DNA of 64,000 nt from Photobacterium swingsii (lineage in GTDB: Bacteria; Pseudomonadota; Gammaproteobacteria; Enterobacterales; Vibrionaceae). Shown here piece by piece: positions 16,856 through 26,273 of this stretch. The stretch lies in assembly GCF_024346715.1 (NCBI RefSeq), contig NZ_AP024852.1:1116001-1180000 (forward strand), in the 5' to 3' direction. The notes under the pieces were generated by a model that saw only the letters and a list, made by a program, of their open reading frames with translations, did not search any database and was not told the DNA's origin. The position numbers and the translations under genes were made by a program. Position 1 is the first letter of the stretch, and each line of letters opens with the position of its first letter.

Positions 16856-18871
16856 ATGAGTAAACTGTTTAAGCTTTCGTCACCATTTTCACCTTCAGGT
16901 GATCAACCGACAGCAATCAATCAATTATTAGACGGGCTAGATTCAGGCCTTGCTCATCAGACATTGCTTGGGGTTACGGGATCGGGTAAGACCTTTACTG
17001 TCGCGAATGTGATAGCAGAGAGCAATCGCCCTACCTTGATTTTGGCGCCAAACAAAACATTGGCTGCTCAACTTTACGGCGAAATGAAAGAATTCTTCCC
17101 AGAAAACGCGGTGGAGTATTTTGTTTCTTACTACGACTACTACCAGCCAGAAGCATATGTTCCGACGACAGATACTTTCATTGAGAAAGATGCCTCTGTG
17201 AACGCGCACATTGAACAAATGCGTTTATCTGCGACAAAAGCATTATTAGAGCGTCGTGATGTTGTCATTATTGCTTCTGTTTCTGCTATTTACGGTCTGG
17301 GCGATCCTGATTCCTACCTGAAAATGATGCTGCACGTGCGCCGCGGTGATGTGCTTGATCAGCGTGACGTATTAACCCGTTTGGCGGAATTGCAATATAA
17401 GCGCAACGACATGGCTTTTGAACGCGGTACTTTCCGTGTCCGTGGTGAAGTGATTGATGTTTTTCCTGCTGAATCAGAGAAAGATGCTATTCGAATTGAG
17501 CTATTCGATGATGAAGTCGACTGCATTAGTTCATTTGACCCATTAACAGGCGCCATTATTCAGCGTGATTTACCACGTTGTACTATTTATCCTAAAACCC
17601 ACTATGTCACGCCGCGAGAGCGTATTCTTGAAGCGATAGAGAGTATCAAGGAAGAGCTTGTTGACCGTCGTAAGCAATTAATGGACAACAATAAACTGGT
17701 AGAAGAGCAGCGTATTTCACAACGTACTCAATTTGATATTGAGATGATGAATGAGTTGGGCTTTTGTTCTGGCATTGAAAACTATTCACGCTACTTGAGT
17801 GGACGTGCCGAAGGCGAGCCGCCTCCAACCTTATTTGACTACCTGCCAGCAGACGGCTTGCTGATCATTGATGAATCACACGTTACTGTTTCGCAGATAG
17901 GTGCTATGTATCGCGGTGACCGTTCACGCAAAGAAAACTTAGTGGAGTATGGCTTCCGTCTGCCATCAGCATTGGATAATCGCCCAATGAAATTCGATGA
18001 GTTTGAAGCGTTAGCGCCTCAGACCATTTATGTTTCAGCGACCCCTGGCAATTACGAGATTGAAAAATGTGATACGGATATTGCTGAACAAGTGGTGCGC
18101 CCGACAGGTCTACTGGATCCTGAAATTGAAGTAAGGCCAGTTACAACCCAAGTTGATGATCTACTGTCTGAAATTCGCATACGTGAAGCGAAAGGTGAAC
18201 GTGTCTTAGTGACGACGTTAACCAAGCGAATGGCAGAGGATCTGACCGAATACTTAGCAGAGCATGGTGTGAAGGTGCGTTATTTACACTCTGATATTGA
18301 TACGGTCGAACGGGTCGAGATTATCCGTGATCTTCGATTAGGCGAATTTGATGTCTTGGTAGGAATTAACTTGTTGCGAGAAGGGCTGGATATGCCAGAA
18401 GTCTCGTTGGTTGCTATTTTAGACGCCGATAAAGAAGGTTTCTTACGCTCAGAGCGTTCTCTGATCCAAACCATTGGCCGTGCAGCGCGTAACCTAGAAG
18501 GTAAAGCGATTCTGTATGCCGATCGTATTACTGGGTCTATGGAGCGTGCGATGAACGAGACTAACCGTCGTCGTGAGAAGCAACAAGCTTATAATGAAAA
18601 AAATGGCATTGTTCCGAAAGCACTAAACAAAAAAGTGGCTGATATTTTGGAGCTTGGTCAGAGTAAGACTGCGAATAAAGCCGCGAAACTTAACCAGGTT
18701 GCGGAGCAAAAAGGACACTATTCATCCTTGTCGCCTCAAGAGCTTGATGCGCAAATTAAAACGCTTGAAACTGAGATGTACGATTATGCTCAGAATTTAG
18801 AGTTCGAAAAAGCGGCAGAAACACGTGATAAAATTCATATTTTACGTCAGCAATTTATTGCCAATAGTTAA
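16856..18871 (+). CDS. uvrB: Excinuclease ABC subunit B
   Basis: UvrB is the damage-verification helicase of nucleotide excision repair, handed DNA by UvrA and cut with UvrC. The 671-aa protein has Walker [11 protein letters not shown] (about residue 39), the beta-hairpin [12 protein letters not shown] (about 92-103), DEAD-like IIDESH, the helicase motif TIGRAARN and a C-terminal UVR domain ([17 protein letters not shown]). The ATG at 16856 has only a weak ribosome site. A 10-bp stem with two wobbles (18879-18904) follows the stop without a T run. Confidence 0.98.
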   Translation: MSKLFKLSSPFSPSGDQPTAINQLLDGLDSGLAHQTLLGVTGSGKTFTVANVIAESNRPTLILAPNKTLAAQLYGEMKEFFPENAVEYFVSYYDYYQPEAYVPTTDTFIEKDASVNAHIEQMRLSATKALLERRDVVIIASVSAIYGLGDPDSYLKMMLHVRRGDVLDQRDVLTRLAELQYKRNDMAFERGTFRVRGEVIDVFPAESEKDAIRIELFDDEVDCISSFDPLTGAIIQRDLPRCTIYPKTHYVTPRERILEAIESIKEELVDRRKQLMDNNKLVEEQRISQRTQFDIEMMNELGFCSGIENYSRYLSGRAEGEPPPTLFDYLPADGLLIIDESHVTVSQIGAMYRGDRSRKENLVEYGFRLPSALDNRPMKFDEFEALAPQTIYVSATPGNYEIEKCDTDIAEQVVRPTGLLDPEIEVRPVTTQVDDLLSEIRIREAKGERVLVTTLTKRMAEDLTEYLAEHGVKVRYLHSDIDTVERVEIIRDLRLGEFDVLVGINLLREGLDMPEVSLVAILDADKEGFLRSERSLIQTIGRAARNLEGKAILYADRITGSMERAMNETNRRREKQQAYNEKNGIVPKALNKKVADILELGQSKTANKAAKLNQVAEQKGHYSSLSPQELDAQIKTLETEMYDYAQNLEFEKAAETRDKIHILRQQFIANS

Positions 18872-19050
18872 TGAGGGTACCCGTTAGATGATGCTCTAGT
18901 GGGTAACTTGCTTGTTCCAGTTGACGCTTTTATCTCCCACTTAAGATACCCCCCAACCTTTCTACTCTTAAGGTGGCTTTTTTGGTCACCTTATACTTAA
19001 CCATCCTGCATTGCCTAGAATGAATTAGCCAAAGGTACTGAATTTCAGGC

Positions 19051-19147
19051 AAAAAAAAGCCAACCGTAATGAATTCGGTTGGCGTCATTGTTTTAGTGAA
19101 AGTATTCACAAACAACGTCAGTTGGCTAGGTTGACTCTTACGAGTCA
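19051..19147 (-). ncRNA. qrr1: Quorum-regulatory small RNA Qrr1
   Basis: On the minus strand, starting at 19147, the RNA begins TGACTCGTAAGAGTCA (the stem 1 of Qrr RNAs). It continues CCTAGCCAACTGACGTTGTT, the highly conserved Qrr core that pairs with luxR/hapR-type and other target mRNAs. It ends in stem GCCAACCG / CGGTTGGC with eight T (19058-19051). The length of about 97 nt matches known Qrr RNAs. A sigma-54 promoter sits at the correct distance. It is divergent from luxO, the position of qrr1 in Vibrio. Frames called across it are spurious. Confidence 0.95.
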
Positions 19148-19156
19148 CGGTTATTA

Positions 19157-19174
19157 TTGCAGACTCTATGCCAA
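19157..19174 (-). promoter_or_regulatory. Sigma-54 promoter of qrr1
   Basis: The minus strand reads TTGGCATAGAGTCTGCAA, matching the -24 TGGC and -12 TGC elements at the standard spacing. The predicted start is at 19147, exactly at the first base of the Qrr fold. LuxO, encoded next door, is the sigma-54 activator. Confidence 0.9.
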
Positions 19175-19258
19175 CTTTTTTGTGGACGGTGAAATGCACT
19201 TTTTTCAGGGCCTTTGTAATGTTTTTAGCCTAATTTTATTCTACACTGGTAAAGTTAT

Positions 19259-19290
19259 TTGCATTTTGCGAATCAAATTGCAAACTGAAA
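19259..19290. promoter_or_regulatory. Candidate LuxO binding sites
   Basis: TTGCATTTTGCGA (19259-19271) matches the LuxO motif TTGCA-W3-TGCAA at 12 of 13 positions. A second, weaker copy TTGCAAACTGAAA lies at 19278-19290. They are 85-115 bp upstream of the qrr1 -24 element, a normal enhancer distance, and 83 bp before luxO, so they may also mediate autoregulation. Confidence 0.65.
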
Positions 19291-19373
19291 TGAGAAAAAC
19301 AGAAAGCAAAAAATTAATAGCCATAGTTTTTTTGTTTTGATTACAATTAATTTAAGGACGTTAGGAGGTCGCA

Positions 19374-20804
19374 ATGGAAAGCAAAAGTAAACAGCGTCAG
19401 GTGCTTATGGTAGAAGATACTGCCTCTGTCGCTGCCTTATATAAATCATACCTTAATCCGTTAGGCCTTCAGGTTGATATTGTGGGAACAGGCCAGGAAG
19501 CGCTAGACATGATAGCGTCAACTGTTCCAGATCTTATTTTGCTCGATCTGCGTTTACCCGATATGACAGGAATGGAAGTTCTTGAATCCGTGAGGCGCGA
19601 TTACGGTAATGTTCCTGTGGTGATCATGACGGCCCATGGTTCTATTGATGTTGCCGTTGAAGCGATGCGTTATGGTGCGCAGGACTTTTTAATTAAGCCT
19701 TGTGAAGCTGATCGCTTACGTATCACAGTAAACAATGCGCTAAAACAAGAGCAAAAGGCAAGTAAAAGCACCGAATCCAAACAAGGTGGCGCGCAATATC
19801 AAGGTTTCATTGGAAATAGCCTTCCGATGCAAGCCGTTTATCGTGTGATAGAGTCTGCCGCTTCAAGTAAAGCGACAGTGTTCATCACAGGAGAGAGCGG
19901 GACAGGTAAAGAAGTGTGTGCTGAAGCCGTTCATGCCGCGAGTCCTCGCAATGATAAGCCTTTTGTTGCACTTAACTGTGCGGCAATTCCCAAAGAACTC
20001 ATAGAAAGTGAGTTGTTTGGTCATATGAAGGGGGCGTTTACAGGCGCTTCAACGGAGCGACAAGGTGCCGTTGAAATGGCCCATCAAGGGACACTTTTCC
20101 TTGATGAGTTGTGTGAAATGGACTTGGACTTACAAAGTAAGCTGCTTCGTTTTATTCAAACAGGAACATACCAGAAAGTGGGGTCTTCAAAGACCCAAAC
20201 GGTTGATGTTCGATTTGTTTGTGCGACTAACCGTGATCCTTGGATTGAAGTACAAGAGGGGCGTTTCCGTGAAGATTTGTACTATCGCTTGCATGTGATC
20301 CCCGTAACTTTACCACCGCTACGTGAGCGTGGTGAGGATGTAATTGAAATTGCTCATGCACTATTGGCGTTGATGTCATTAGAAGAAGGAAAGAATTTCA
20401 GTCGTTTCGCAGACCAAGTGACAAATTTCTTCAACCAATATAATTGGCCAGGTAACGTTCGTGAACTGCAGAATGTTATACGAAATATAGTGGTGCTAAA
20501 TGACAGCGATGAAGTGACATTAGCCATGTTACCGCCTCAGCTGAAATTGAGAAATGGCGCTGAAATTGCATCAGTCCATGAAAGCGTTTCACCAGCACCT
20601 ATGGTGAAACAACAAACAGTGCCCGCGAGTGGTGACGAACGACAAACCATTGAACCATTATGGATTGTTGAGAAAAGAGCAATTGAAGCAGCAATTGATG
20701 CTTGTAATGGCAATATTCCACGCGCAGCAGGCTTACTGGAAGTAAGTCCATCTACCATTTATCGAAAATTACAGACCTGGCAAGAAGTCGCGGGCAGTAA
20801 ATAG
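19374..20804 (+). CDS. luxO: Quorum-sensing sigma-54 response regulator LuxO
   Basis: LuxO receives phosphate from LuxU at low cell density and activates qrr transcription. The 476-aa protein has a receiver domain (about 8-125; acidic D15, phospho-acceptor D58 in LLDLRLPD, Lys in IKPCEAD), an AAA+ domain (about 150-385; Walker [15 protein letters not shown] loop, FLDELCEMD Walker B) and a C-terminal FIS-type helix-turn-helix ([17 protein letters not shown]). AGGAGG precedes the ATG. luxU follows after 10 bp. Confidence 0.97.
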   Translation: MESKSKQRQVLMVEDTASVAALYKSYLNPLGLQVDIVGTGQEALDMIASTVPDLILLDLRLPDMTGMEVLESVRRDYGNVPVVIMTAHGSIDVAVEAMRYGAQDFLIKPCEADRLRITVNNALKQEQKASKSTESKQGGAQYQGFIGNSLPMQAVYRVIESAASSKATVFITGESGTGKEVCAEAVHAASPRNDKPFVALNCAAIPKELIESELFGHMKGAFTGASTERQGAVEMAHQGTLFLDELCEMDLDLQSKLLRFIQTGTYQKVGSSKTQTVDVRFVCATNRDPWIEVQEGRFREDLYYRLHVIPVTLPPLRERGEDVIEIAHALLALMSLEEGKNFSRFADQVTNFFNQYNWPGNVRELQNVIRNIVVLNDSDEVTLAMLPPQLKLRNGAEIASVHESVSPAPMVKQQTVPASGDERQTIEPLWIVEKRAIEAAIDACNGNIPRAAGLLEVSPSTIYRKLQTWQEVAGSK

Positions 20805-20814
20805 GGAGCGAGTT

Positions 20815-21174
20815 ATGGCGACAGCAATTAATGCAGAAACAATTAAGCGACTGGCAGATGAAGTCGGTCAAGAAACAGTCTCGCTCTTATTCAATGTATT
20901 CAGTGATGAACTACATCAATATTTGCATCAATTATCGGACCAACCGTCGGTGAATCAAGTCGGTGAAATTAGCCATGCGATTAAAAGTAGCGCCGCAAGT
21001 TTTGGGGCAGATGAACTCGCAGCAATGGCACAAGAGTGTGAATCGCGTGTAAAGCAAGGTCAAGATGAATGGATGAATGACCATTTGCCTGAATTTAGAC
21101 AAATGGTACAAGGTATGGCGCAAGAATATAAAGCGTTAGCGGCAGACGATCAGCTTATTGATCGCATCCTTTAA
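20815..21174 (+). CDS. luxU: Histidine phosphotransferase LuxU
   Basis: LuxU relays phosphate from the hybrid sensor kinases to LuxO. It is a 119-aa four-helix Hpt domain with ISHAIKSSAASFGADEL. The phospho-accepting His is residue 54 here, equivalent to His58 in Vibrio harveyi. It lies 10 bp after luxO with a GGGAG site. Its last 39 bp overlap the 3' end of the opposite-strand yvcK. Confidence 0.95.
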   Translation: MATAINAETIKRLADEVGQETVSLLFNVFSDELHQYLHQLSDQPSVNQVGEISHAIKSSAASFGADELAAMAQECESRVKQGQDEWMNDHLPEFRQMVQGMAQEYKALAADDQLIDRIL

Positions 21175-22035
21175 CTTGGTGCGGTCATGTCGCCAGTTAT
21201 GGTTGCTGGCCGCTAATGTTTCGATAAACTGTTCATAGCGTGGTGCGATGTCGGGTAAATGTTGCTCGGTAATTACACCATCTACGTATCGTCCCCCCAT
21301 CGCTCGCTCACACCAGTGCAACATAGTTTCTAGGCTCATCATTCCTGCTGGGCCTTTTTCTTTATCCAGGTTGGTAACAAAGACAATACGTGCTGAAGAT
21401 GCTTTAAGTGCGGCTGCTATTTCTTTGAGTAACAGCGGTGGCATTACACTGGTTAAAAAGCTACCTGGGCCTAATAAAATTAAATCAGCGTTTTCAATAG
21501 CCGATACTGCCTCTTTTGTTGCTGGTACAGCGGGTTCAACATACAGGCGCTGTGGTACTTCCTGTAACTCATCCACACTGGTTTCCCCATAAATAACGTC
21601 ACCCGTCGGTGTCATTGCAGACAAATCGGCAGGATGCTCACTCATAGGTACTATCTGTGTTTCTACCTTTAGCATGTCTCGGATAAGGTTAATGGCATCA
21701 AGGGGGCGGATGCTCAGGTTTCCTAACGCGGTTAGCATTAAATTACCTAAATTATGACCACTTAGCTCACCCGTCCCTTTAAAGCGGTATTCAAATATCA
21801 TCGAACCAACAGACGGTTCTGTAATTAATTGGTTGATACAGTTACGCGTATCGCCCCATGCAATACCACCTTGGCAGGCTCGGATTCTGCCTGTCGAACC
21901 ACCATTATCTGTGGTGGTCACAATACCTGTCACGTTAGAACCATGATCGGATAAGGCTGACAACATGCGGCCTAAGCCATGGCCGCCGCCAATGGCAACG
22001 ATCTTAGTAGAATTTTCAAGTGTGGTATTTGTCAT
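21136..22035 (-). CDS. yvcK: YvcK/GluF-type putative gluconeogenesis factor
   Basis: A cytoplasmic Rossmann-type protein of the CofD-like YvcK family (E. coli YbhK), which binds UDP-sugars and supports growth on gluconeogenic carbon and cell-envelope homeostasis in other bacteria. The motif VAIGGGHGLGRMLSAL (about residues 12-27) binds nucleotide, and TDNGGSTGRIR is the family signature. With ATG 22035 it has 299 aa. An in-frame ATG at 22059 adds 8 aa, and neither has a clear ribosome site. The 3' end overlaps luxU by 39 bp in convergent orientation. Confidence 0.9.
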   Translation of the reverse strand: MTNTTLENSTKIVAIGGGHGLGRMLSALSDHGSNVTGIVTTTDNGGSTGRIRACQGGIAWGDTRNCINQLITEPSVGSMIFEYRFKGTGELSGHNLGNLMLTALGNLSIRPLDAINLIRDMLKVETQIVPMSEHPADLSAMTPTGDVIYGETSVDELQEVPQRLYVEPAVPATKEAVSAIENADLILLGPGSFLTSVMPPLLLKEIAAALKASSARIVFVTNLDKEKGPAGMMSLETMLHWCERAMGGRYVDGVITEQHLPDIAPRYEQFIETLAASNHNWRHDRTKLKDAINKLIVCR

Positions 22036-22159
22036 AGCGTTGCATTTTATTGTGATCATAAACGTAAATTAGTGTACCTAATCCTTGTACAGAATACATC
22101 CTGCGGTATTCAATATGATAATGGTGTCACTTATTACAATAAATATGCAGCTTATTTTC

Positions 22160-22185
22160 AAAAAAAGACCCCCATAACGGGGGCT
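22160..22185 (-). terminator. Terminator after the Lon-substrate-domain gene
   Basis: On the minus strand GCCCCC and GGGGGT pair around GTTAT and run into T7. It lies about 60 bp beyond the stop of the gene at 22247-22819. Confidence 0.85.
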
Positions 22186-22246
22186 AGCAGAAAGGAAATA
22201 GGCAGTAGCTAGATTGAAGAGCAGTAGTTACTGTGTTGGCGTGAGG

Positions 22247-22819
22247 CTAGTGTGGGTCTAGCATCATGCTCATTAAATAGTCACAGGTGTTCAAACAGTT
22301 AGGAGTGTTGATCAGAGCTTGCTTCTCTTGAGCGGGCACAGGTAGTATTTCTAGCCAGCGTTGGCATAACCAGCTCAAGTTATTAAATTCTTTATTCTGG
22401 TGTAGGCCCGCTAATTCAGGGTACTTGTCGAACATAATTTGTAATTTATCTGCTAATAGTTGCTGATCATTGGCAATCTCGGTTTCTGGCCACAAAGGTA
22501 ATGATTTAAACTCGGCAAAAATAGCGCCATCTTGGTGTTGTTCGAGTGATTTGATACAAAAGTTTTCATGTGCGTACAGAGTCACAATCAATGCCCCGTC
22601 ATTTTTTGAAGTATCAAAATCCTCAACGGTGACACGTGTGCCAATTTGGCTGTAGTGTGATGATTTGTTGTCGTCAATCATACAAACACCAAAACCTATG
22701 TCTGATGTGAGTGCATGTTTAAATGCTTCCATTTGCGACCCTGGAGCAACACGCATAGGCATTTTGCCTTTTGGTAACACATGACGTTTTTGAAATAATA
22801 AAGGGATTAAATTAGCCAT
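22247..22819 (-). CDS. Lon-protease N-terminal (substrate-binding) domain protein
   Basis: A 190-aa protein beginning MANLIPLLFQKRHVLPKGKM, with RVAPGSQMEAFKHALTSDIGFGVCMI and TRVTVEDFD. These match the LON substrate-binding (PF02190-type) fold: a short beta region with IPLF..r.vlPg.. and GT...i.df. It lacks the AAA and protease domains, so it is a free-standing LON-domain protein of unknown role. The ATG 22819 has GGAG 7 bp upstream, preferred over a longer frame. Confidence 0.8.
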   Translation of the reverse strand: MANLIPLLFQKRHVLPKGKMPMRVAPGSQMEAFKHALTSDIGFGVCMIDDNKSSHYSQIGTRVTVEDFDTSKNDGALIVTLYAHENFCIKSLEQHQDGAIFAEFKSLPLWPETEIANDQQLLADKLQIMFDKYPELAGLHQNKEFNNLSWLCQRWLEILPVPAQEKQALINTPNCLNTCDYLMSMMLDPH

Positions 22820-22988
22820 TGTCTGCTCCAATTCTTGTTATTGATTCTAGATATAAAAGACAATGCATAAGTGATGCCGAAACGGCAAAAGGCCATATTT
22901 ACTTAGTTAGCCGTTTTTTAGCACATAAAAATCCCTTTTTATTCTCAACTTGCAATCGCAAATTACAAAAACCTATGCAAAATGCGAA

Positions 22989-23216
22989 CTACTTATTGTT
23001 GCCGATGATTCGCATTGCGCTGTCACTGGGTAACAGCTCTAAATGTCCCAGCTCGTCAAAGTACCAGCCTTTGATCAGGCCTTTGTCCATCATGTCATTG
23101 AAGTTGTCGATAACCCCTTGTGCTTCACGATAAGCCGCTTGTGGTTCTATGCCATCTTCACGCTGTAAGTAGAGCGCAATGTCGTCCAGTGTGGCTGACT
23201 CGATAATGTTGACCAT
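22989..23216 (-). CDS. Small acidic protein of unknown function
   Basis: A 75-aa cytoplasmic protein starting MVNIIESATLDDIALYLQRE and ending in RIIGNNK. ATG 23216 is chosen because GAGGT lies 5 bp upstream. The sequence is acidic and helical (QAAYREAQGVIDNFNDMMDKG), with no signal peptide, membrane segment or known motif. It may be co-oriented with the LON-domain gene 169 bp downstream. I do not recognise the family. Confidence 0.7.
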   Translation of the reverse strand: MVNIIESATLDDIALYLQREDGIEPQAAYREAQGVIDNFNDMMDKGLIKGWYFDELGHLELLPSDSAMRIIGNNK

Positions 23217-23418
23217 AATAACCTCACTTTTACTAAGAAAATTTGTCAATATTCACTTTAGTAGTATTGTCGTGAATCACCATGAACGGTAGAATGCAGC
23301 ACGTTTTTTTCATTGATTTTGTCAATAGCACGAAATCTCTGATACTTTTATAATAAGATTTAGCCGCTATCGCATTTGGTTGAACCCATTCGAGGTTCTT
23401 TACCCTGCGGTAGCAGCC

Positions 23419-23573
23419 ATAGCTCCGAGCATTAATTGCTAAGTTGCTTTAGTTCGATGAATAGCGCTACTTTGATTCTACGGACACACAGTGATAAGTG
23501 ATCAATGCCAGTGACGGAATGTCACCAGGGTCGTTTTAGAAATGAAACGGCCTCCCGTATTTGGAAAGGTGTC
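23419..23573 (+). ncRNA. Molybdenum cofactor (Moco) riboswitch
   Basis: The leader of moaA contains elements of the Moco RNA motif in order: CTCCGAGC (23423-23430), a variable region, GTGAC and GTCACCAGGG (about 23510-23530), a hairpin CGTTTTAG / TGAAACG, and the near-invariant 3' end GCCTCCCGTATTTGGAAAGG (23550-23569). The last element includes the moaA ribosome site. In E. coli this RNA shuts off moaA when cofactor is plentiful, and the same sequestration geometry is seen here. Confidence 0.88.
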
Positions 23574-23575
23574 CA

Positions 23576-24565
23576 ATGGCAATACAATTTGAAGATAGTT
23601 TTCAGCGTAAATTTTACTATTTACGCCTTTCTGTTACCGATGTGTGTAACTTTAAATGTACTTATTGCCTGCCTGACGGTTACCGTCCGGAAGGTCATAA
23701 GAAACCCTCATTCTTAACGCTTGACGAAATAGAGCGTGTCACTGGCGCATTTGCACAATGCGGTACCAGTAAAGTCAGAATCACGGGCGGTGAACCGAGT
23801 TTACGCCGAGATTTTACTGACATTATTCGTACTGTTGCTGATCAGCCTGGTATTACCAAAGTTGCGACCACAACGAATGGTTACCGCATGGCGAAGCATG
23901 TGCATGAATGGCGTGAAGCTGGCTTAACTAACATCAATGTGAGTGTTGATAGTCTTGATCCTAAAATGTTCTACCAGATAACGGGTGAGAACATGTTTAA
24001 TCAGGTGATGGAAGGGATCGATGCAGCCTTTGATGCTGGTTTTGAGCAAGTTAAAATTAATACCGTTTTACTGAAAGATCTTAATTCACAAGAGCTGCCT
24101 AAGTTTCTTGATTGGATCAAAACGCGTCCTATTCAATTACGCTTTATTGAATTGATGCAAACCGGTGAAATGGACAACTTGTTCAAAAAACACCATGTCT
24201 CTGGGGTAAGTATTCGTAATCACCTGATTGCGAATGGCTGGATTTTGAAACTCAAAAGCAGCAATGATGGCCCCGCTCAGGTTTTTTGTCATCCAGACTA
24301 TATGGGTGAGATTGGCCTTATCATGCCGTATGAAAAAGACTTTTGCCAAAGCTGCAACCGTCTACGTGTTTCTGCAAATGGCAAGCTTCACCTTTGTCTC
24401 TTTGGTGATCATGGTATCGATTTACGTGATTTATTAGAGCAAGACGAACAGCGTGATGCTTTAATTGCCCGTATTCAGGGCGGCTTACAGCAAAAATCGG
24501 TAAGCCACTTTTTGCAAGACGGAAACACGGGTATGACCCCACACTTAGCCTCTATTGGCGGTTAA
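23576..24565 (+). CDS. moaA: GTP 3',8-cyclase MoaA
   Basis: MoaA is a radical-SAM enzyme for the first step of Moco synthesis, converting GTP to 3',8-cyclo-GTP. The 329-aa protein has the SAM cluster motif CNFKCTYC near residue 24, the [10 protein letters not shown] motif, a C-terminal second cluster ([18 protein letters not shown]) and a GG end (LASIGG). ATG 23576 follows the GGAAAGG of the riboswitch, so the upstream in-frame ATG 23561 is not used. Confidence 0.98.
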   Translation: MAIQFEDSFQRKFYYLRLSVTDVCNFKCTYCLPDGYRPEGHKKPSFLTLDEIERVTGAFAQCGTSKVRITGGEPSLRRDFTDIIRTVADQPGITKVATTTNGYRMAKHVHEWREAGLTNINVSVDSLDPKMFYQITGENMFNQVMEGIDAAFDAGFEQVKINTVLLKDLNSQELPKFLDWIKTRPIQLRFIELMQTGEMDNLFKKHHVSGVSIRNHLIANGWILKLKSSNDGPAQVFCHPDYMGEIGLIMPYEKDFCQSCNRLRVSANGKLHLCLFGDHGIDLRDLLEQDEQRDALIARIQGGLQQKSVSHFLQDGNTGMTPHLASIGG

Positions 24566-24625
24566 TTCTTTCACAGAGTGGGCGCTGGCTTACTCTGTGC
24601 GAACATCATTCTGAGAACTCAAAAC

Positions 24626-25105
24626 ATGACTCAATTTACACATATCAATGCTTCTGGCGAAGCGAATATGGTGGATGTCTCTGCGAAAACTGACACTGTA
24701 CGTGAAGCGCGCGCAGAAGCGTTTGTCCACATGGCTCCTGAAACCTTAGCACTTATTGTTTCTGGCGATCATCACAAGGGTGATGTTTTCGCGACGGCAC
24801 GTATTGCTGGTATTCAAGCCGCGAAGAAGACCTGGGATTTGATCCCACTTTGCCACCCGTTGCTGCTATCTAAGGTTGAAGTACAGTTAGAAGCGATTGA
24901 AGCGGAAAATAAAGTGCGTATTGAATCGTGCTGTAAGTTAGCGGGTAAAACCGGTGTTGAAATGGAAGCACTAACAGCGGCATCTGTTGCGGCCTTGACC
25001 ATTTACGATATGTGTAAAGCCGTTCAGAAAGACATGGTGATTGATCAAGTACGTTTACTTGAGAAAACGGGTGGTAAATCTGGTCATTTTAAGGTGGAAG
25101 CATGA
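24626..25105 (+). CDS. moaC: Cyclic pyranopterin monophosphate synthase MoaC
   Basis: MoaC rearranges cyclo-GTP to cyclic pyranopterin monophosphate. The 159-aa protein has [27 protein letters not shown] (catalytic His region) and [23 protein letters not shown] 24626 fits the family N-terminus; a 16-residue upstream extension is unlikely. It follows moaA directly after 60 bp, where Vibrio operons usually have moaB. Its stop overlaps the moaD start (ATGA). Confidence 0.97.
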   Translation: MTQFTHINASGEANMVDVSAKTDTVREARAEAFVHMAPETLALIVSGDHHKGDVFATARIAGIQAAKKTWDLIPLCHPLLLSKVEVQLEAIEAENKVRIESCCKLAGKTGVEMEALTAASVAALTIYDMCKAVQKDMVIDQVRLLEKTGGKSGHFKVEA

Positions 25106-25347
25106 TTAACGTCCTTTTCTTTGCGCAAGTGAAAGAACTTGTGGGTACAGATAAACTTGAAGTGGCAGCTGAATTCGCAACGGCTGACGCACTGCGTGAG
25201 CATTTAGCGCAACGTGGTGATAAGTGGGAGCTGGCTTTAGAGAAAGGTAAGTTGTTGGTTGCTGTTAACCAAACTATCTGCGCGCTGGACAGTGCGATTA
25301 CAGATGGTGATGAGGTTGCGTTCTTTCCACCAGTTACTGGGGGTTAA
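25102..25347 (+). CDS. moaD: Molybdopterin synthase sulfur carrier subunit MoaD
   Basis: MoaD is a ubiquitin-like sulfur donor. The 81-aa protein ends in the required Gly-Gly (FFPPVTGG), which becomes the thiocarboxylate. It overlaps moaC by 4 bp and lies 2 bp before moaE, so translation is coupled with its partner subunit. Confidence 0.97.
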   Translation: MINVLFFAQVKELVGTDKLEVAAEFATADALREHLAQRGDKWELALEKGKLLVAVNQTICALDSAITDGDEVAFFPPVTGG

Positions 25348-25349
25348 GC

Positions 25350-25799
25350 ATGATTTCAGTACAAGAAGCAGATTTTTCGGTCGCTGAAGAATACGAACGT
25401 TTAGCGCAAGGTACTAGCGCGGGTGCGGTTGTGACTTTCATCGGTAAAGTACGTGATTTTAACCAAGGTGACGATGTGACTGGCTTATCGCTTGAGCATT
25501 ACCCTGGTATGACAGAAAAGTCGTTAGAAAAGATTGTGGAGCAAGCGAATGCGCGTTGGCCATTATTAGCGACTCGCGTTATCCACCGTGTTGGTGATTT
25601 AGAGCTTGGCGATCAAATTGTTTTTGTCGGTGTATCCAGTGCTCACCGTGGTGCCGCTTTCCAAGCCTGTGAGTTCATTATGGACTACCTGAAAACACAA
25701 GCACCATTTTGGAAAAAAGAACGTACAACCGAAGCAACACGTTGGGTTGATGCGCGTGATACTGATACAAGTGCGGCGGATCGCTGGAACCAAGACTAA
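25350..25799 (+). CDS. moaE: Molybdopterin synthase catalytic subunit MoaE
   Basis: MoaE with MoaD inserts the dithiolene sulfurs into cPMP. The 149-aa protein has GAVVTFIGKVRDFNQGD, LEHYPGM, HRVGDLELGDQIVFVGV, SAHRGAAFQAC and the catalytic Lys in FWKKE. It is the last gene of moaACDE, followed by a strong terminator. Confidence 0.98.
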   Translation: MISVQEADFSVAEEYERLAQGTSAGAVVTFIGKVRDFNQGDDVTGLSLEHYPGMTEKSLEKIVEQANARWPLLATRVIHRVGDLELGDQIVFVGVSSAHRGAAFQACEFIMDYLKTQAPFWKKERTTEATRWVDARDTDTSAADRWNQD

Positions 25800-25819
25800 C
25801 CGTTATCAGCTACATTGAG

Positions 25820-25848
25820 AAAGGAGCCTATAGGCTCCTTTTTTTTGC
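25820..25848 (+). terminator. Intrinsic terminator of moaACDE
   Basis: The palindrome AAGGAGCCTA/TAGGCTCCTT is followed by T8. Confidence 0.92.
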
Positions 25849-26273
25849 TTTATTTTCCTTCTTAAGCATATCTCAGCCTGAGTCGAAGCGACTTAATCAC
25901 TGAATTTTTGAATGGTATTTTGACTATATTTTCATTTGTTTCTTTTTCTAGGAAAAATGAGTTGAAGTGTTATTTAGATAAGCATTCATTTCACTTTTAA
26001 CTGCTTTATGAATAGATAAGATGCTTTTAGATGATTTATTGCGCTTATTCAAGGCTATATGTTTGGTCTTATATGCCTTTATTGGCGGGACTTTGAAAGG
26101 TGAATTACTGTTGTGAATAATCTTTCTTGTTTATTCGGGTTTTGTTTCACAAAACACTGTGCTATGTTCAATTTAACAGCATAAATAACCTTTATATGTG
26201 AATGGTTATATTTTATTCGAGTGTGTTAAATGTGTTACGTGATTAAGTATCATGCAATAGAAGGAGAGATATT
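25849..26273. other. AT-rich gene-poor region
   Basis: About 425 bp of AT-rich sequence precedes the gene at 26274. The only structure noted is a possible 31-codon hydrophobic ORF (26021-26116, MLLDDLLRLFKAICLVLY start) with a weak ribosome site; I do not call it. A TGTGTTAAATGTGTTACGTG stretch near 26221-26241 resembles a degenerate CRP half-site arrangement but is not convincing. Confidence 0.4.

Noticed and set aside
18930..19340. Frames of 89 aa (minus) and 72 aa (plus)
   Set aside because: Both cover qrr1 and its promoter, which explain the region better.
26021..26116. 31-codon hydrophobic ORF
   Set aside because: It has a weak ribosome site, no terminator and no recognised similarity in an AT-rich stretch where chance ORFs are common.
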